A stretch of 40,525 nt of DNA. It comes from UBA6164 sp045107135. GTDB taxonomy: Bacteria > Patescibacteriota > Gracilibacteria > BD1-5 > UBA6164. The stretch is from positions 1-40,525 of the forward strand of contig JASFZI010000090.1 of assembly GCA_045107135.1 (NCBI GenBank), read 5' to 3'. A model generated the notes under the pieces. The model was given only the letters and a program-made list of their open reading frames with translations, had not been told where the DNA came from and did no database searches. Shown here in pieces: positions 10,789-22,239 of this stretch. Position 1 is the stretch's first letter; every line of letters begins with the position of its first letter. Both the position numbers and the translations under genes were made by a program.

Positions 10789-11178
10789 ATATTTTATAAT
10801 AATTTCTCTTTCACTTTCATTATCAGTTTTCTTTAATAAAATTTCAATATCAGGAGTATAATACTTCTCTATTATATCAGGCCATTCCAATATAATAACC
10901 CCCTCATTATTATCTAATATATCTTCTCATCAAATTGCAAAAAATTCATCATAACTTTTTAATCTATATAAATCGAAATGATAAATGTTATCAATTTTAT
11001 TATAATAAGTATATGTTGGTGAAGTAACGTCACATTTTTTTTCTAATAAATTATTAATAATATGTTTTGTTAATGTTGTTTTTCATGCTCATAAATCTCA
11101 TCTTAAAAAAATTAAAGATGGTTCTTTAATAGTGATTTTTACATTGTTTATATTATTAATTGAATATATTTCAGACAT
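10780..11178 (-). CDS. tsaE: tRNA t6A biosynthesis ATPase TsaE
   Basis: TsaE is the ATPase that works with TsaB and TsaD to make N6-threonylcarbamoyladenosine at position 37 of ANN-decoding tRNAs. At 132 aa it is a little shorter than the family norm of about 150. The Walker A loop GDLGAGKTTLTKH lies near residues 28-40, with three glycines as TGA. Family motifs SPTYTYYNKI, IYHFDLYRL and the ILEWPDII segment follow in the expected order. The gene is monocistronic: it ends in its own hairpin and is divergent from the STAS gene. tsaB and tsaD are not in the window. Confidence 0.93.
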
Positions 11179-11203
11179 ATCAAATACAAAAAGATTTAAA
11201 AAT

Positions 11204-11232
11204 TTGCTAAAAAGTTTTTTTTAAGATATAAT
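11204..11232 (+). promoter_or_regulatory. sigma-70-type promoter of the STAS gene
   Basis: TTGCTA (11204-11209), a 17-bp spacer and a perfect TATAAT (11227-11232) lie 37 bp before the ATG of the STAS protein. The spacing and consensus match are good, and the site lies in the gap between divergent genes. Confidence 0.7.
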
Positions 11233-11269
11233 TGATATATAAATTTATAAAACTAATTTTAATAATCTT

Positions 11270-11620
11270 ATGGAAACTTTAATAGAAGTAAATAAAAAAG
11301 AGCTAAATGGTGTATTTATATTTGAATTTACTTGAGAACTAGATGAAACAAATGCAGATAAAACATTTAAATCTGTATATGATCAAATTTGAGAATTTGA
11401 AGGAAAAAATATTATTTTAAACCTTTCTGGATTAAAATATCTTAATTCAAAATCAATTGGTTATATAGCTGATGTATTTTCAAATATTGAAGATGCTGAA
11501 GGTAAAATGTATATATCTAACTGTACTGATTGAGTTAAAGATATATTAGAACTTGTTTGAATAACTACAATTATTCCTACAGTTGATACAGAAAAAGAAG
11601 CTCTTGAAGCAATAGCATAA
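11270..11620 (+). CDS. single-domain STAS protein (anti-sigma-factor-antagonist-like)
   Basis: A 116 aa STAS domain. In the SpoIIAA/RsbV family these bind anti-sigma factors or other regulators and switch by serine phosphorylation. The pattern is typical: beta strand VFIFEFTGELDE, a helix, then IILNLSGLKYLNSKSIGYI, where the serine-rich loop after YLN corresponds to the phosphorylation-site loop, and a later helix with DILELVGIT. No anti-sigma kinase or sigma factor is nearby, so its partner is unknown. It has a clear promoter upstream and a hairpin terminator downstream, so it is an independent unit. Glycines are mixed TGA and GGN. Confidence 0.85.
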
Positions 11621-11622
11621 GC

Positions 11623-11645
11623 CTTAACCCTCCCTATTATAGGGG
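11623..11645. repeat. G/C-rich REP-like element, copy 1
   Basis: A short G/C-rich block in very AT-rich DNA between the STAS stop and its terminator. Its reverse complement contains GGGAGGGTTAAGG, close to GGGAGGGATTAAGGG in the block at 36575-36612. Both lie next to terminators. Only two copies are seen here. Confidence 0.4.
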
Positions 11646-11679
11646 AAAAGAGATAATTATTATAATTATCTCTTTTTTT
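11646..11679. terminator. terminator between STAS and glycosyltransferase genes
   Basis: A 14-bp perfect stem (AAAAGAGATAATTA with its complement) around a TTA loop, ending in a T run. It serves the plus-strand STAS gene and is also positioned for the convergent glycosyltransferase gene, whose stop is at 11678-11680. Confidence 0.85.
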
Positions 11680-12772
11680 ATTTTATTATTTTCTTTAACT
11701 TCTCTTCAAATTTATCTAAACTGAAGTTTCATGCTCTTTTTTCACAATCAACTCTCATATCTAAGCATTTTTGAGGAGTTAAATAATCAATTCACTTGAT
11801 AATGTTATCAACCTGAGCTCACTCTGAGATTAAAAATCATGTTTTCTTATTAACTATTGTTTCTTTTAATCATCACTCATCAACTCATAAAACTGGTTTT
11901 CAAGCAGACATACTCTCAATTGGGCTCATTCAGAAATCTTCATCAATTGGTATATAAACCGTAGCAATACAATTACCAACATAATTAGTAAATCAAATAT
12001 TTCATGGTAATGTTACAAATTTTATATTATCATATCATTCTCCTATCTTAAAAATCTTTTCTCTTGCAGGATCATTTTCTCAATAAATAACAACTAATTT
12101 TTTATTATTCATTTTTGTAAAAGCTTCAACAATTTTATCAACTCTTTTTGCATCACTTAATCTAGCAAATGATAAATAATAATCTTTCTGAGATAAAAAT
12201 TTGAATTCAGATAAATCAACAGGTGGATATAAAACTATAGATTCAAGTCATAAAAAATGTTTAATCCTATTTTTAGTGTTTTCAGAATTAGTAAGAATAA
12301 AGTCTATTTTTGATATATCAGATTCATACATTTTTTTAAAAATATACGATAATCAATTGAAAATTGGCTTTAATAAATAAGGTACTTTTTCTAAATAAAC
12401 CTCTCTTAAATCATATAAATATCTAGGTGGAGTATGACAATAATAGATTTTCTTAGCATTTTTACTACAATTTCTAATTGCACTTATACTATCTCAACTA
12501 AATAATACAATATCATAATTTCTTAAAAATTTTGTATTAAAAAGAAAAGACCATTTTAATTTTAGATGTCTAAATCATTTTTTAAAAACCTCACTTGATA
12601 TAGAAATCATTTTTCATTTAAACCCCTCTTTTCTTAAATCAAAACTTCCCTTACTAAAAAAGCCAGAAGCCAAATCAGCATCAATAGCCTTGGCAATCAT
12701 CAAGATTAATCTTTCCCCCCCTCATTTATATAAGAAAGTATCATGTAATATTATTGTTTTTCTTTTTTTCAT
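11678..12772 (-). CDS. GT4-family glycosyltransferase
   Basis: A 364 aa retaining glycosyltransferase with a GT-B fold. The N-terminal half begins KRKTIILHDTFLYKGGGERL, the glycine-rich donor/acceptor loop, followed by YYCHTPPRYLYDLRE, a motif typical of GT4 enzymes such as those acting on O-antigen or exopolysaccharide. The C-terminal half has YPPVDLSEF, SFARLSDAKRVDKIV and the nucleotide-sugar-binding region EDFGMSPIESMSAGKPV, which carries the conserved E-x7-E-like pair. It is cytosolic with no signal peptide. It sits just downstream of an EamA-type transporter gene (21 bp gap), so the two may share a transcript. The sugar and acceptor are unknown. Confidence 0.9.
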
Positions 12773-12793
12773 TATTTTAATTTTAAGTATTTT

Positions 12794-13657
12794 TTAAAAT
12801 ATTGCTAATATTATTATTATTATGATAAATAGAATAAATGCTAATATTTTATTTATTGTGAGTTTTTCTTTGTAAAATATAATTGATAAAACTATTGGGA
12901 TTAAAATTGCAATCGAACTTATCATTCAAACTAAGACTAAAGGGCCTTCCTTATAAGCAAGTATTATAGAAATAAATCAAAAATATATAAAAAATCATCT
13001 AATTAATCAATATTTTAATTCTCTTAATATTTGCTCATTTGTTGATTTTTTATATATCCCCCTCTTTGTAAAAATTAAATATACACAACCAATTACAGAA
13101 GAATAAAATAAATACGTAGGTAAATCAAAATCAATTGAAGCTATATATTTATTTATAGAAGAAGAAAATAATAAAGCAAAATTTGCTAATAATAAATATA
13201 TTATTCATTTTCTATAATTAATTTGTTTTTTCTTTTCGTCTTTGTTAGATAATAAAATTATCATTAATATTCATAAAAATATTGCTAAATGCTCAGTTAT
13301 TCATAAATACTCATCAAATAAAAGCATTCAAATTATAAAAGAAGAAAATATATAAATTATCTTAAAAATAGGAAAAAACAAACCTGATTCTATATATTTT
13401 AAACTATCGATAATAAAGATGTTTTTTTGTAATGCAGCTATTATTCTTAAAGTAATTAATAGAAATAAAATGAATGAAACTTCCACATATTTATAATTCA
13501 ATATTAAATATACAGAAGAAAATAATAAGTAAACTATATTCCCAAAAAAAATAATTCTATCTTTATTAAATCAGTTATGCGCTGAAACCTTTGAAATAAA
13601 ATTTGAAAGTCAAACCAGCGTTCAACTAATTATTGATAATGTTATCCATGACTCCAT
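12794..13657 (-). CDS. EamA/DMT-family transporter
   Basis: A 287 aa polytopic protein of the drug/metabolite transporter superfamily, with about ten hydrophobic helices in two similar halves, as EamA proteins have. Helix 1 begins TLSIISGTLVGLSNF, and the second-half repeat ends with GPLVLVGMISSIAILIPIV and then FYKEKLTINKILAF, the sequence pattern that typically closes an EamA repeat. The start used is the ATG at 13657; an in-frame alternative is not evident. It lies just upstream of the glycosyltransferase and 26 bp downstream of the last Cys-rich paralogue. The substrate is unknown (amino acids, sugars and nucleotide sugars are all known in the superfamily). Confidence 0.82.
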
Positions 13658-13683
13658 TTGTTTTTTTTCTTTAAAATATTAAA

Positions 13684-15384
13684 TTAATAAAACTCCTTAT
13701 TAAAACATTCCTCACAATAAACTATTTCTTTTTTATCATTTGAATATATAGATTGTATTTGTTTATTACATTTATCACATTTTCTATCAAAAGTTTTTTT
13801 TCATCCTCTTAAATTTAATCTATCTAAATGCCTTTGATCAGGATGTTTCTTAGGAATTGGTAAATTATATTTTCTATAAAAATCAAGTTCTGCCTTTATG
13901 ATTCTAAATGGTTTTTCTGTGACATCACATTTTATTGCCCAATTTAATATATCATCAGGAATGTCTTTTATATCATTAGGTAGCTTCCCTGCTGGAATTA
14001 TTTTTTCTACTTTTGGAAACGGAGATTCATAGTCACACCAATTATATCATTTTATTATTGCCATTTCTTTATCTAAAGGATAAAATTCATTCGCAATTGT
14101 TTCATTATATCAAAACAATGAAAAATCTTTTGGAAAAAAATCTCACCATTCTAACGATGATTGCATCTTTTTAATAATTCTTGACAATAAATCAAAATAT
14201 TCTTGCTTAGAATATTGTTTATTAAATAAACAATAGCTTTTATTTGTTAATCACACACATCAAAAACAATTTTTACACCCAAATAAATAAAAACTATAAA
14301 AAATATCTGAAGAATTATATACATATAGTGAATTGTATACACTAAAAGATCAAATAACACTAAGAGAATTATAAATCTTTCATTCTCCATCATAAATAAT
14401 ATTTCAATCTAAAACATCTTTAGACCTTCATCATCAGTCGACATATCTAAAATTATTTGCAGAAACTACATTAAAACATTTATATAAATCTTTTGAATTA
14501 AAAATATTGTTTCATACAGAATTTTCATTTCATGAAGCCTTGAAATTTTTCTTTGGAATAGTTAAATTAAAATTGTTAAACGTATTTTTACAAAATTCTA
14601 TATAATCTCATCTACCTTTTACATCATTTACTTTTTCTTTATATTCTTTTTCACTATACTCTTTATTTAATATATGATATTTTTTATTATTCACTCATGA
14701 ACACATAAAACAGTCTGTACAATTTTCACATGAATAACAAAAGTGACAATTAACTAAATTACTCGATGAATTACAAAAAGAAGAAGAATATATATTAACA
14801 GAATCTAATATTTCATATGATTTTTTTATATCATCAGACCATGTAACTTCCATTGAATCATTTACATTTATTGAATATTCCGAAAATAAAGTATTTTCTA
14901 ATTTCTGACTATCAAAACACATATAGCAATCTTTACAATGAGTAAGTAGATTATTATAATCACAATTTTCTGATAATCATATAAATAAACTTTTCATAGG
15001 AACAGAGTCTAAAAGTACTTTATATTGTTCAAAAAATCCTTTATCTGCATTATATTCAAATCAATAATTTAATGGATTCCAAAAGTCCTTTCACCACTCA
15101 TTATATTGGTAAACCTTATTTTTTTTATCAGATGAAAACATAGATATAATATCTTTTCATGTAATATCACATTTTCTTCTATATAATTTTCTTTCATTCC
15201 TCCACGAAAGTCTCCTTTGTTCTCTACATTTAGGACAAGATGAACTACCATCTATACTATATTGTTTTCAATTTATTATTGGACTTATATCATCATAAAA
15301 TTCTAAATCCTTGTCCGTAACATCAAAGCGTTGGTTACATTCTCCACACATCTTTGTCTCTACTATTTTTTCTGAATATATCAT
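13684..15384 (-). CDS. Cys-rich tandem paralogue A (last of six)
   Basis: 566 aa, family of unknown function; relatives occur widely in candidate-phyla bacteria, and I recall them being annotated, without support, as 'caib/baif family'. Layout: N-terminal zinc-ribbon-like CGEC (13-16) and CPKC (about 51-54), then RNERKLYRRKCD; two Cys/Asn/Ser/Tyr-rich segments that look like beta-solenoids (CENCTDCFMC; CKNCFGCVG), each closed by an NKxYxxxNKxYSxxEY motif; a WGDFFP-YNE-FYPL linker; and a C-terminal copy of the zinc-ribbon domain (FRIIKAELDFYRKYNLPIP, CDKC, YCEECF). No signal peptide, so probably cytosolic. The position matching the TGG/CGG variable site is TGG here (codon 482). It is transcribed last in the array. 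Confidence 0.88.
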
Positions 15385-15393
15385 TTTTTTAAA

Positions 15394-17079
15394 TTAATAG
15401 ACCTCCTTACTATAACATTTTTCACAATAAACAACTTTTTTTATATCTAGTGAATATATTGATTTAATATCAGTTCAACACTTCTCACATTTACTATTAT
15501 ATAATTTTCTCTTATTTTTAAGAATATTTCAATCAAAACGTCTTTGATCTGGATGTTTTCTTGGTATTGGTAGATTATATTTTCTATAAAACGCTAATTC
15601 ATCCTTAATTATTCTAAATGGTTTTTTTGTAATTTTACACTCTATTGCCCGATTTAATATATCATCAGGGATAATAGAAATATCATCAGGCAACTTATTT
15701 GCTGGAATTATTTTCTCTACTTTTGGAAATGGGGGCTCATAATCTGACCAATTAAAATTTTGTTTTATAATTTCGTTTCTTGATAATGGAAAATATTCAT
15801 TTGCTTCTGATTCATTATATCAATAAGGACTCATATTTTTAGGAAAAAATTCTCCCCATTCTCATTCAATAACCATTCTTTCTATTATTTTTGGCACTAA
15901 TATATTATATTCCTCTTTTGTATATTGTTTATTTAATATACAATATGATTTATCATGAATTCACACACAACCAAAACAATATTTTAGATTTATACTCGTT
16001 TCACAATAAAAACAATTATTTAACATTCAACTATTAAAACAAAATGAAGACTTATATAATTCAATATCTGAACAACATTCATAAGATAACTGTCAATTGT
16101 CATAACCATTAACATCCATAATGTCTTTTGATCTTATTCAATCAAATACATATCTCCCACTTTCTACATCTGTTACATCAAATCAATAATAAGTGTCTTT
16201 TGAATTAGAAATTTCATTTCAAAAAGATTTTTCACTATCATTAATTATTGTTGATTTTACAGGAAACTTACTTACTAATTCATTGTATGAAATAAAAAAA
16301 CTTTTCCTAAATTTCTTATCTTTTAATAACTTAATTTTTATATCTTCAACCTCTTCTTTACTTGATGGAACATTGAGTATATAGTTTTTCTTATTATCAA
16401 GTCAGATACATCAAATACAATTATTGATATTTTTTGAATCAGTGACATACATACTATTTTTTCAGTTAGATATATTTCCTCAAAAAAATACCTCATAACA
16501 ATCTGTTATATTATAACTACTGTAGCAACTTGTCACATTATTTACTCTAACACAATCTAGTGAATTCCTAGAATTATAAACACGCTCTCAATATAAACAG
16601 TCTTCTGAATTTCATCAAGATTTAACATAATAACAATTATTTGAGTTTGAAATATTTATACACCATTCACAATTTTCACATCATATTTGAATTAAATTCC
16701 ACCTTGGTGCAACCTTTTGAAGCATCTTAAATTGTTTAAAAAAAGATGTCGAAGAATCATACTCTCTACCAAATTCTAATCAAAGATTAGCATCTTTCCA
16801 CCACTCTTCTTGAGATATTACATTTAATTTCTTATCTGGAGATATATGTGATACTAAAAGATTTTGCTCATTTTTATATAAATGGTAAATATTTTTAAAT
16901 AATTGTCTCCTCTGTTGCCTACAATCAGGACAGAAAGTAGGTGTTGGTATTTTAAATTTTTCTCATGCAAAAACAGGAGAAACTTTATCATAAAATTTCA
17001 TGTCCTTATCTGTAACATCAAAACTTGATTTACATTCACCACATATTTTTGTTTCTATTATTTTTTCTGAATATATCAT
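15394..17079 (-). CDS. Cys-rich tandem paralogue B
   Basis: 561 aa, same architecture as its neighbours. It begins MIYSEKIIETKICGEC and has CPDCRQQRR, but the usual RNExxLYxRxCD segment has become NIYHLYKNEQNLL, so one cysteine is lost. The middle contains ENCEWC, CIGCIGLDNKK and CFGCVGIHDKSYC; the end has CEKC and YCEKCYSKEVY. Codon 477 is CGG where paralogues A, C and E have TGG (N-W-A-I). The C-terminal codons spell AAGGAGGT on the mRNA, a Shine-Dalgarno-like sequence about 16 nt ahead of the ATG of paralogue A, so translation of A may be coupled to B. The gap to A is 9 bp. Confidence 0.87.
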
Positions 17080-17088
17080 ATTTTTCAA

Positions 17089-18786
17089 TTAATTAACTTC
17101 CTTACTATAACATTTTTCACAATAAATAACTTTTTTTGTATCTGGTAAATATGTTGTCAATATATCATCAAAACATTTATCACACTTTCTTTTATATAAC
17201 TTTCTAGAATTTCTTTGTTTTAATCTATCATAATGTCTTTGATCTGGATGTCTTCTAGGGATACCAATATTATTTTTTCTATAAAACTCTAGTTCAGAAA
17301 CAATTATTCTAAATGGTTTTTTTGTTACCTCACATTCTATTGCCCAATTTAATATATCGTCAGGAATATCATTTATAGATGCAGGTAATTTGTTTGCAGG
17401 AATAATTTTTCCAACTTTTGGAAATGGAGCTTCATAATCAGACCAATTAAACCCTAAATTTAAAGCCTTTTCTTTTGTAAGTGGAAAATATTCATAAGCC
17501 ACAGTTTCATTATATCAAAATGGAGAAATACTTGATGGAAAAAACTCTCCCCATTCACCTGTATTTTTCATATGTTTAATTATTTTTGGAACCATGTTTT
17601 CGTATTCCTCTTTTGTATATTGTTTATTTAAAATACAATACTGTTTATTTCTTAATCATATACATCAAAAACAATCATCTGAAAAAAAACAAAACATACA
17701 ATATAGTAAATTCTTTGATTCTTTAATACGATGTGTAAAAGAATTTTTATAAGAATTCTTTGTTGCTAATGTTTCATAAGAATATTCTGATCATCATCAA
17801 CTATAAGTATCCATAGAATTTTTATAATTAACATTATCCCATGAATATTTACATGACTCACATCATTTCATCATAAAACAATTAATACAATCCTTACATT
17901 CTATCAATTCATTTCACAAGGAATCCTCTGTATTTATATTATTTAAGTTTAAAAAATGTATATCACATTCTATCATATTAAAAAAATACTCTTTTGCTTC
18001 TCTAAATTTTTTATCATCATTCAATATTTCTGACACTTTTTTATCATATTCTTCTTTTGAATAAACTTTATTTAAAAAAATATAACTTGCGTTAACTAAA
18101 TTATATGACAAAAAACAATTTTTTGTTCAAGTACAATTATACAAAAAATAACTTGTATGTGTATTTTCACAATTATACAAATATCTAGAATTTTGACATT
18201 TATTACATTGAAAACATTCATATAAATTTTCTGATTCTTTTACTTGATAACAATCAACACAATTCGTTGATTTATTTGCTCTGTAACAATAATTAATTTT
18301 ACTAGAATAATGTGTTCTATATGACAAATAACAATCATTCGAATCTCATGTATCATTTGTATATTCACAATTTTCTGAATTTTGTATAGTTGTTGAAAGT
18401 TTTGGTACTAATAAATCTAATTTTTTAAAATTCTCAAAAAAAGAAATATTAAAATTAAAATGGGTTCAATAATCTAAGGCATCCCAGTCATCACCCCACC
18501 AATATTCATGAGAATAAACTTTGTATTTCTTATCGGGTGAAAAAATTGATATTATAGTTTTATTAGTTTTGTCACATTTTCTTGTATAAAGTTTTCTCTC
18601 ATTTCTACAACTTAATCTCCTCTGTTGCCTACAATCAGAACAAAAAGCAGGAGTTGGTATCTGAAATTTTTCTCATGCAAAAATAGGAGAGATTTTATTA
18701 TAAAATACTAAATCTATATCAGTAATATCAAAGCTGCAATTACATTGTTTACATTTTTTTGTTTCTACTATTTTTTCATTAATCAT
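17089..18786 (-). CDS. Cys-rich tandem paralogue C
   Basis: 565 aa. The N-terminus MINEKIVETKKCKQC, the CSDCRQQRR pair and RNERKLYTRKCD are intact. The first solenoid segment is especially dense in Cys/Tyr/Asn (YRANKSTNCVDCYQVKES, CFQCNKCQNSRY). The second ends CFGCIGLRNKQYCILNKQYTKEEY. The C-terminal ribbon has CDKC and YCEKCYSKEVN. Codon 481 is TGG. The start at 18786 lies in a 41-bp block (18771-18811) that recurs with one mismatch at the D/E junction. A short ATG-TAA reading overlaps the start but has no other support. Confidence 0.87.
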
Positions 18787-18811
18787 TACTACTCATTTTA
18801 TAAATTAATAA
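18771..18811. repeat. junction repeat, copy 1 (C start / D end)
   Basis: A 41-bp block that spans the start of paralogue C and the stop of paralogue D. It is the same as 20481-20521 except at one base. It covers coding and intergenic bases alike, so it marks a recent duplication or gene conversion between neighbours. Confidence 0.85.
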
Positions 18812-20496
18812 ATCTCTTTGTTATAACAATCTTCACAATAAATTATTTCTGGCCTTTTTGGTGAATATGTAGTTTTTATTTCTTTTTTACAATTATCACA
18901 AGCTCTATCATATAATTTTCTAGGATTCATTTGTTCTAACCTATCAAGATTTCTTTGATCTGGATGTCTTTTAGGAATTGGTAGGTTATGTTTTCTATAA
19001 AACTCTAATTCCCCTTTAGTTATTCTAAAAATTTTTTTTGTAATTTCACATTCAATAGCCCGATTCAATATGTCATCTGGAATATTTTTGATATCATTTG
19101 GTAATTTTTTTGCTAATATAACTTTTTTAACTTCTGGATATTCTTGTTTTAAATCTTGCCAATTGAATCATTTTTCTAATGCTTCATATTTTGTTAAGGG
19201 AAAATATTGAATAGCCTGCGTTTCATTATAAAAAAAAGGTGAATTTCAAAAAGGAAAAAATTCTCACCACTCATTATCCTTATTCATTGTTGTTAATGTT
19301 TTTAAAGCCAGCTTTTTATATTCTTCTTTTGTATATTGCTTATTAAAAATACAATATTCCTTATTACGTAGAGAAACACAAAATAAACAATTTTTACACG
19401 ATATACAAGAGTCACAATAAATTAAATATGAACAATTTTCATATGTTTGATAGCAAAAAAGTAAGTTACTTGATTGAATTCAAACAGAAATCGAATCTAA
19501 AATATTACTAATTCACCAACCAAATTGTGTAACATCCATTACATCTTTAGATCATCAAGTCAAATCATAAGAATACCTAACATCTTCTCAATCATTTATA
19601 TTAAATGAATAATAAACATTTTTCGAGTTTGAGATATAGTCTCAAATGACATTATCTGAATGCCTAAATTGAATAAACTTAATATATGTCTTTGAACAAA
19701 AGTTTTTAAATTTTTCTTTTGAATATTTTTTTGATAATTCTTTTATTAATTTTTCATATTCTTCTTTTGTATATTTAATATTTTCAATACAATATTTTTT
19801 ATTATTTAAGTTTGTACAAGCAAAACAAAAAGAACAAGAATTACAATTTTTAATATATTTACTATCCTGCACATCTTCACAACTTTCTCCATATAATAAA
19901 TTATAACATTTACTACAATCTATACATTCATAACAATTATCTGAAGAACTAATAATTCTACAATCTATACAATTATTAGAATCTTTAAATCAAATACAAT
20001 AAAATAATTTTTCAGCATTTCATCAATTAAATGATAAATAACAATCCTTTAAATTAGAAGCATTATTTGAATAATCACTATTTTCTAATCTTAAAACACT
20101 TCTTCACATTCTAGGAACGTCTAATTGTAATTCCTTCATTTGCTTAAAAAAACTTTGATTAAAATCAATATCAATTCAATAATCCATAGGATCCCATTTG
20201 TCAGAATGCCAATACTCACTACTATATACTTTATATAGAGTTTGTTCTGGATACATAAGCAACATAGTCTTATTAGTTCAATCACAAAGTCTTCTATATA
20301 ACTTACTCTCATTTATCCACGCTAATCTCCTCTGCTGCCTACAATCAGAACAAAAAGTTGGAGTAGGAATTTGAATTTTTTTTCAAACAAAAATTGGTGA
20401 AATCTTATCATAAAATTCCAAATCTTTATCAGTAATATCAAAACTTGAATTACATAACTTGCACGTTTTATTTTCTAATATTTTTTCATTAATCAT
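18805..20496 (-). CDS. Cys-rich tandem paralogue D
   Basis: 563 aa. It starts MINEKILENKTCKLC; the second pair is CSDCRQQRR. In the ribbon the segment reads INESKLYRRLCDGTNKTM. The central part carries NNCIDCRIISSSDNCYECIDCSKC-type repeats and CNSCSFCFACTNLNNKKYC. The C-terminal domain ends CDNCKKEI and YCEDCYNKEIY. Codon 479 is CGG at the variable site. Its start region and downstream junction with E are nearly identical to those of C. Like the others it has no signal peptide or membrane helix, and its function is unknown. Confidence 0.87.
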
Positions 20497-20521
20497 TACC
20501 ACTCATTTTATAAATTAATAA
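20481..20521. repeat. junction repeat, copy 2 (D start / E end)
   Basis: Second copy of the 41-bp block at 18771-18811, differing at one base (C for T). Spacing between the copies is one full gene unit (1710 bp). Confidence 0.85.
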
Positions 20522-22227
20522 GTCTTTTTATTATAACACTCTTCACAGTAAACAATTTTTATTTCTTTTAGATCAAAAGTAGTTTCAATTTTTTTATCAC
20601 ATTTACTACAATTTCTTTGATTTAGATTTATTGAATTTATAAATCATATTCTATTCAAATGTCTTTGATTTGGATGAATTCTTGGAATTGGAAGATCAAA
20701 TTTTCTGTAAAAAGCTAATTCTTGTTTCATAATTCTAAAAAGTTTCTTAGTAATTTGACATTCAATTGCCCAATTTAATATATCATCTGGAATATTTTTT
20801 ATATTATTTGGTAATTTATCTGCTGGTATAACTTTTTCTACTTTTGGTGGTGGTGATTTATAACCAGACCACTTAAATCATAATTTTAAAGCTTCTTCTT
20901 TCGTTAATGGATAATACTCACTTGCTACAGTCTCATTATATCAAAAAGGTGATATATTTGAAGGAAAAAACTCTCCCCATTCTCCTGTTTTTTTCATATG
21001 CTCTATTATCTGTAACACTAAACTTTCATATTCTTCTTTTGAATATTGTTTATTAAAAATACAATATTCTTTATTTTTCAATCAAACGCATCAAAATAAA
21101 TTTTTAGAGGAAACACAATAATTGCTATAAAAAATATTAGAAAAATTATCTACAATAATATTTGAAAAAAAACAATTATTTCAATTTCAACCACTAGCAA
21201 TAGATTCATAAAATTTACTAGCATTTACTCAACAATAAGTACAATCATAAGAATCCTTCAAATCATTAAATCATATCATGATATTTTTTATATCTTCTCA
21301 TCAACTAGACACAAAAAAACTATTATTACAATTAACTGAATCAACTATATAATCTCATTTACAATTTAAAGCATTTATATTGTTATTGCTTTTATGAATA
21401 CTTTCTGATTCTTTTTTAATGAATTCATTCTTATATTTATTTAAATTTTCATTATCTCATAAATTTATATTATTTATAAACTTTTTATATTCATTTTTTG
21501 TATATTGCTTATTATTAATACAATATTTTTTATTTTTAAGATTAAAACACATAAAACAATATTCACATCAATCACAATTTTTAATGAAATATGAATTATT
21601 ACTATTATTAGAATCCCTTGCAAAAAATAATCTTGTTGAATTATTTGAATTTATTGTTTCATATATAAAATCAGAATTACGTACATTAATATCATCTATA
21701 CAATCATTAGATCCTACTACATTATAACAATACAAACTATTTTCTATATTATCTCAAGCAAAACATAAATAAGTATTTTTTGACCAAGCAATATAGTTTG
21801 AATAATCAGAATTTTCAGAAGTTAATTTTATTAAACTAGGATGAGGAACTTTTAATAATAACTCATTATATTGTAATGAAAAAGTCATATTAAAATCAAA
21901 ATCAACTCAATAATCAATAGCGTCCCATTTATCACTCCACCATAAATCTTGATTATAAATTTTATTTAGCTTATCAGGTGAATACATAGAAATTATATTT
22001 TCATTAGTTTTATCACATTTTCTTGTATATAAATTTTTATCATTTCTCCATACTAGTCTTCTTTGTAATCAACAGTCAAAACAAAAAGTTGGAGTAGGAA
22101 TTTGAATTTTTTTTCAAACAAAAACTGGTGAAATCTTATCATAAAATTTCACATCTTTATCAGTAATATCAAAACTTGAATTACATTGTTTACATATTTT
22201 TGTTTCAACTATTTTTTCTGAATACAT
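20515..22227 (-). CDS. Cys-rich tandem paralogue E (longest)
   Basis: 570 aa. It starts MYSEKIVETKICKQC. The second pair is CFDC, followed by a TGA-encoded glycine where most copies have Arg, and then LQRRLVWRND. The segment ends LYTRKCD. The central part has CDGCEYCFMCFNLKNKKYC and a second block ending LFGCVGLKNKEYCIFNKQY. The C-terminal ribbon is the most divergent: CSKCDKKI and YCEECYNKK, with HPNQR for HPDQR. Codon 486 is TGG at the variable site. It is 12 bp downstream of paralogue F. Confidence 0.86.
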
Positions 22228-22239
22228 TATATTTTTATA

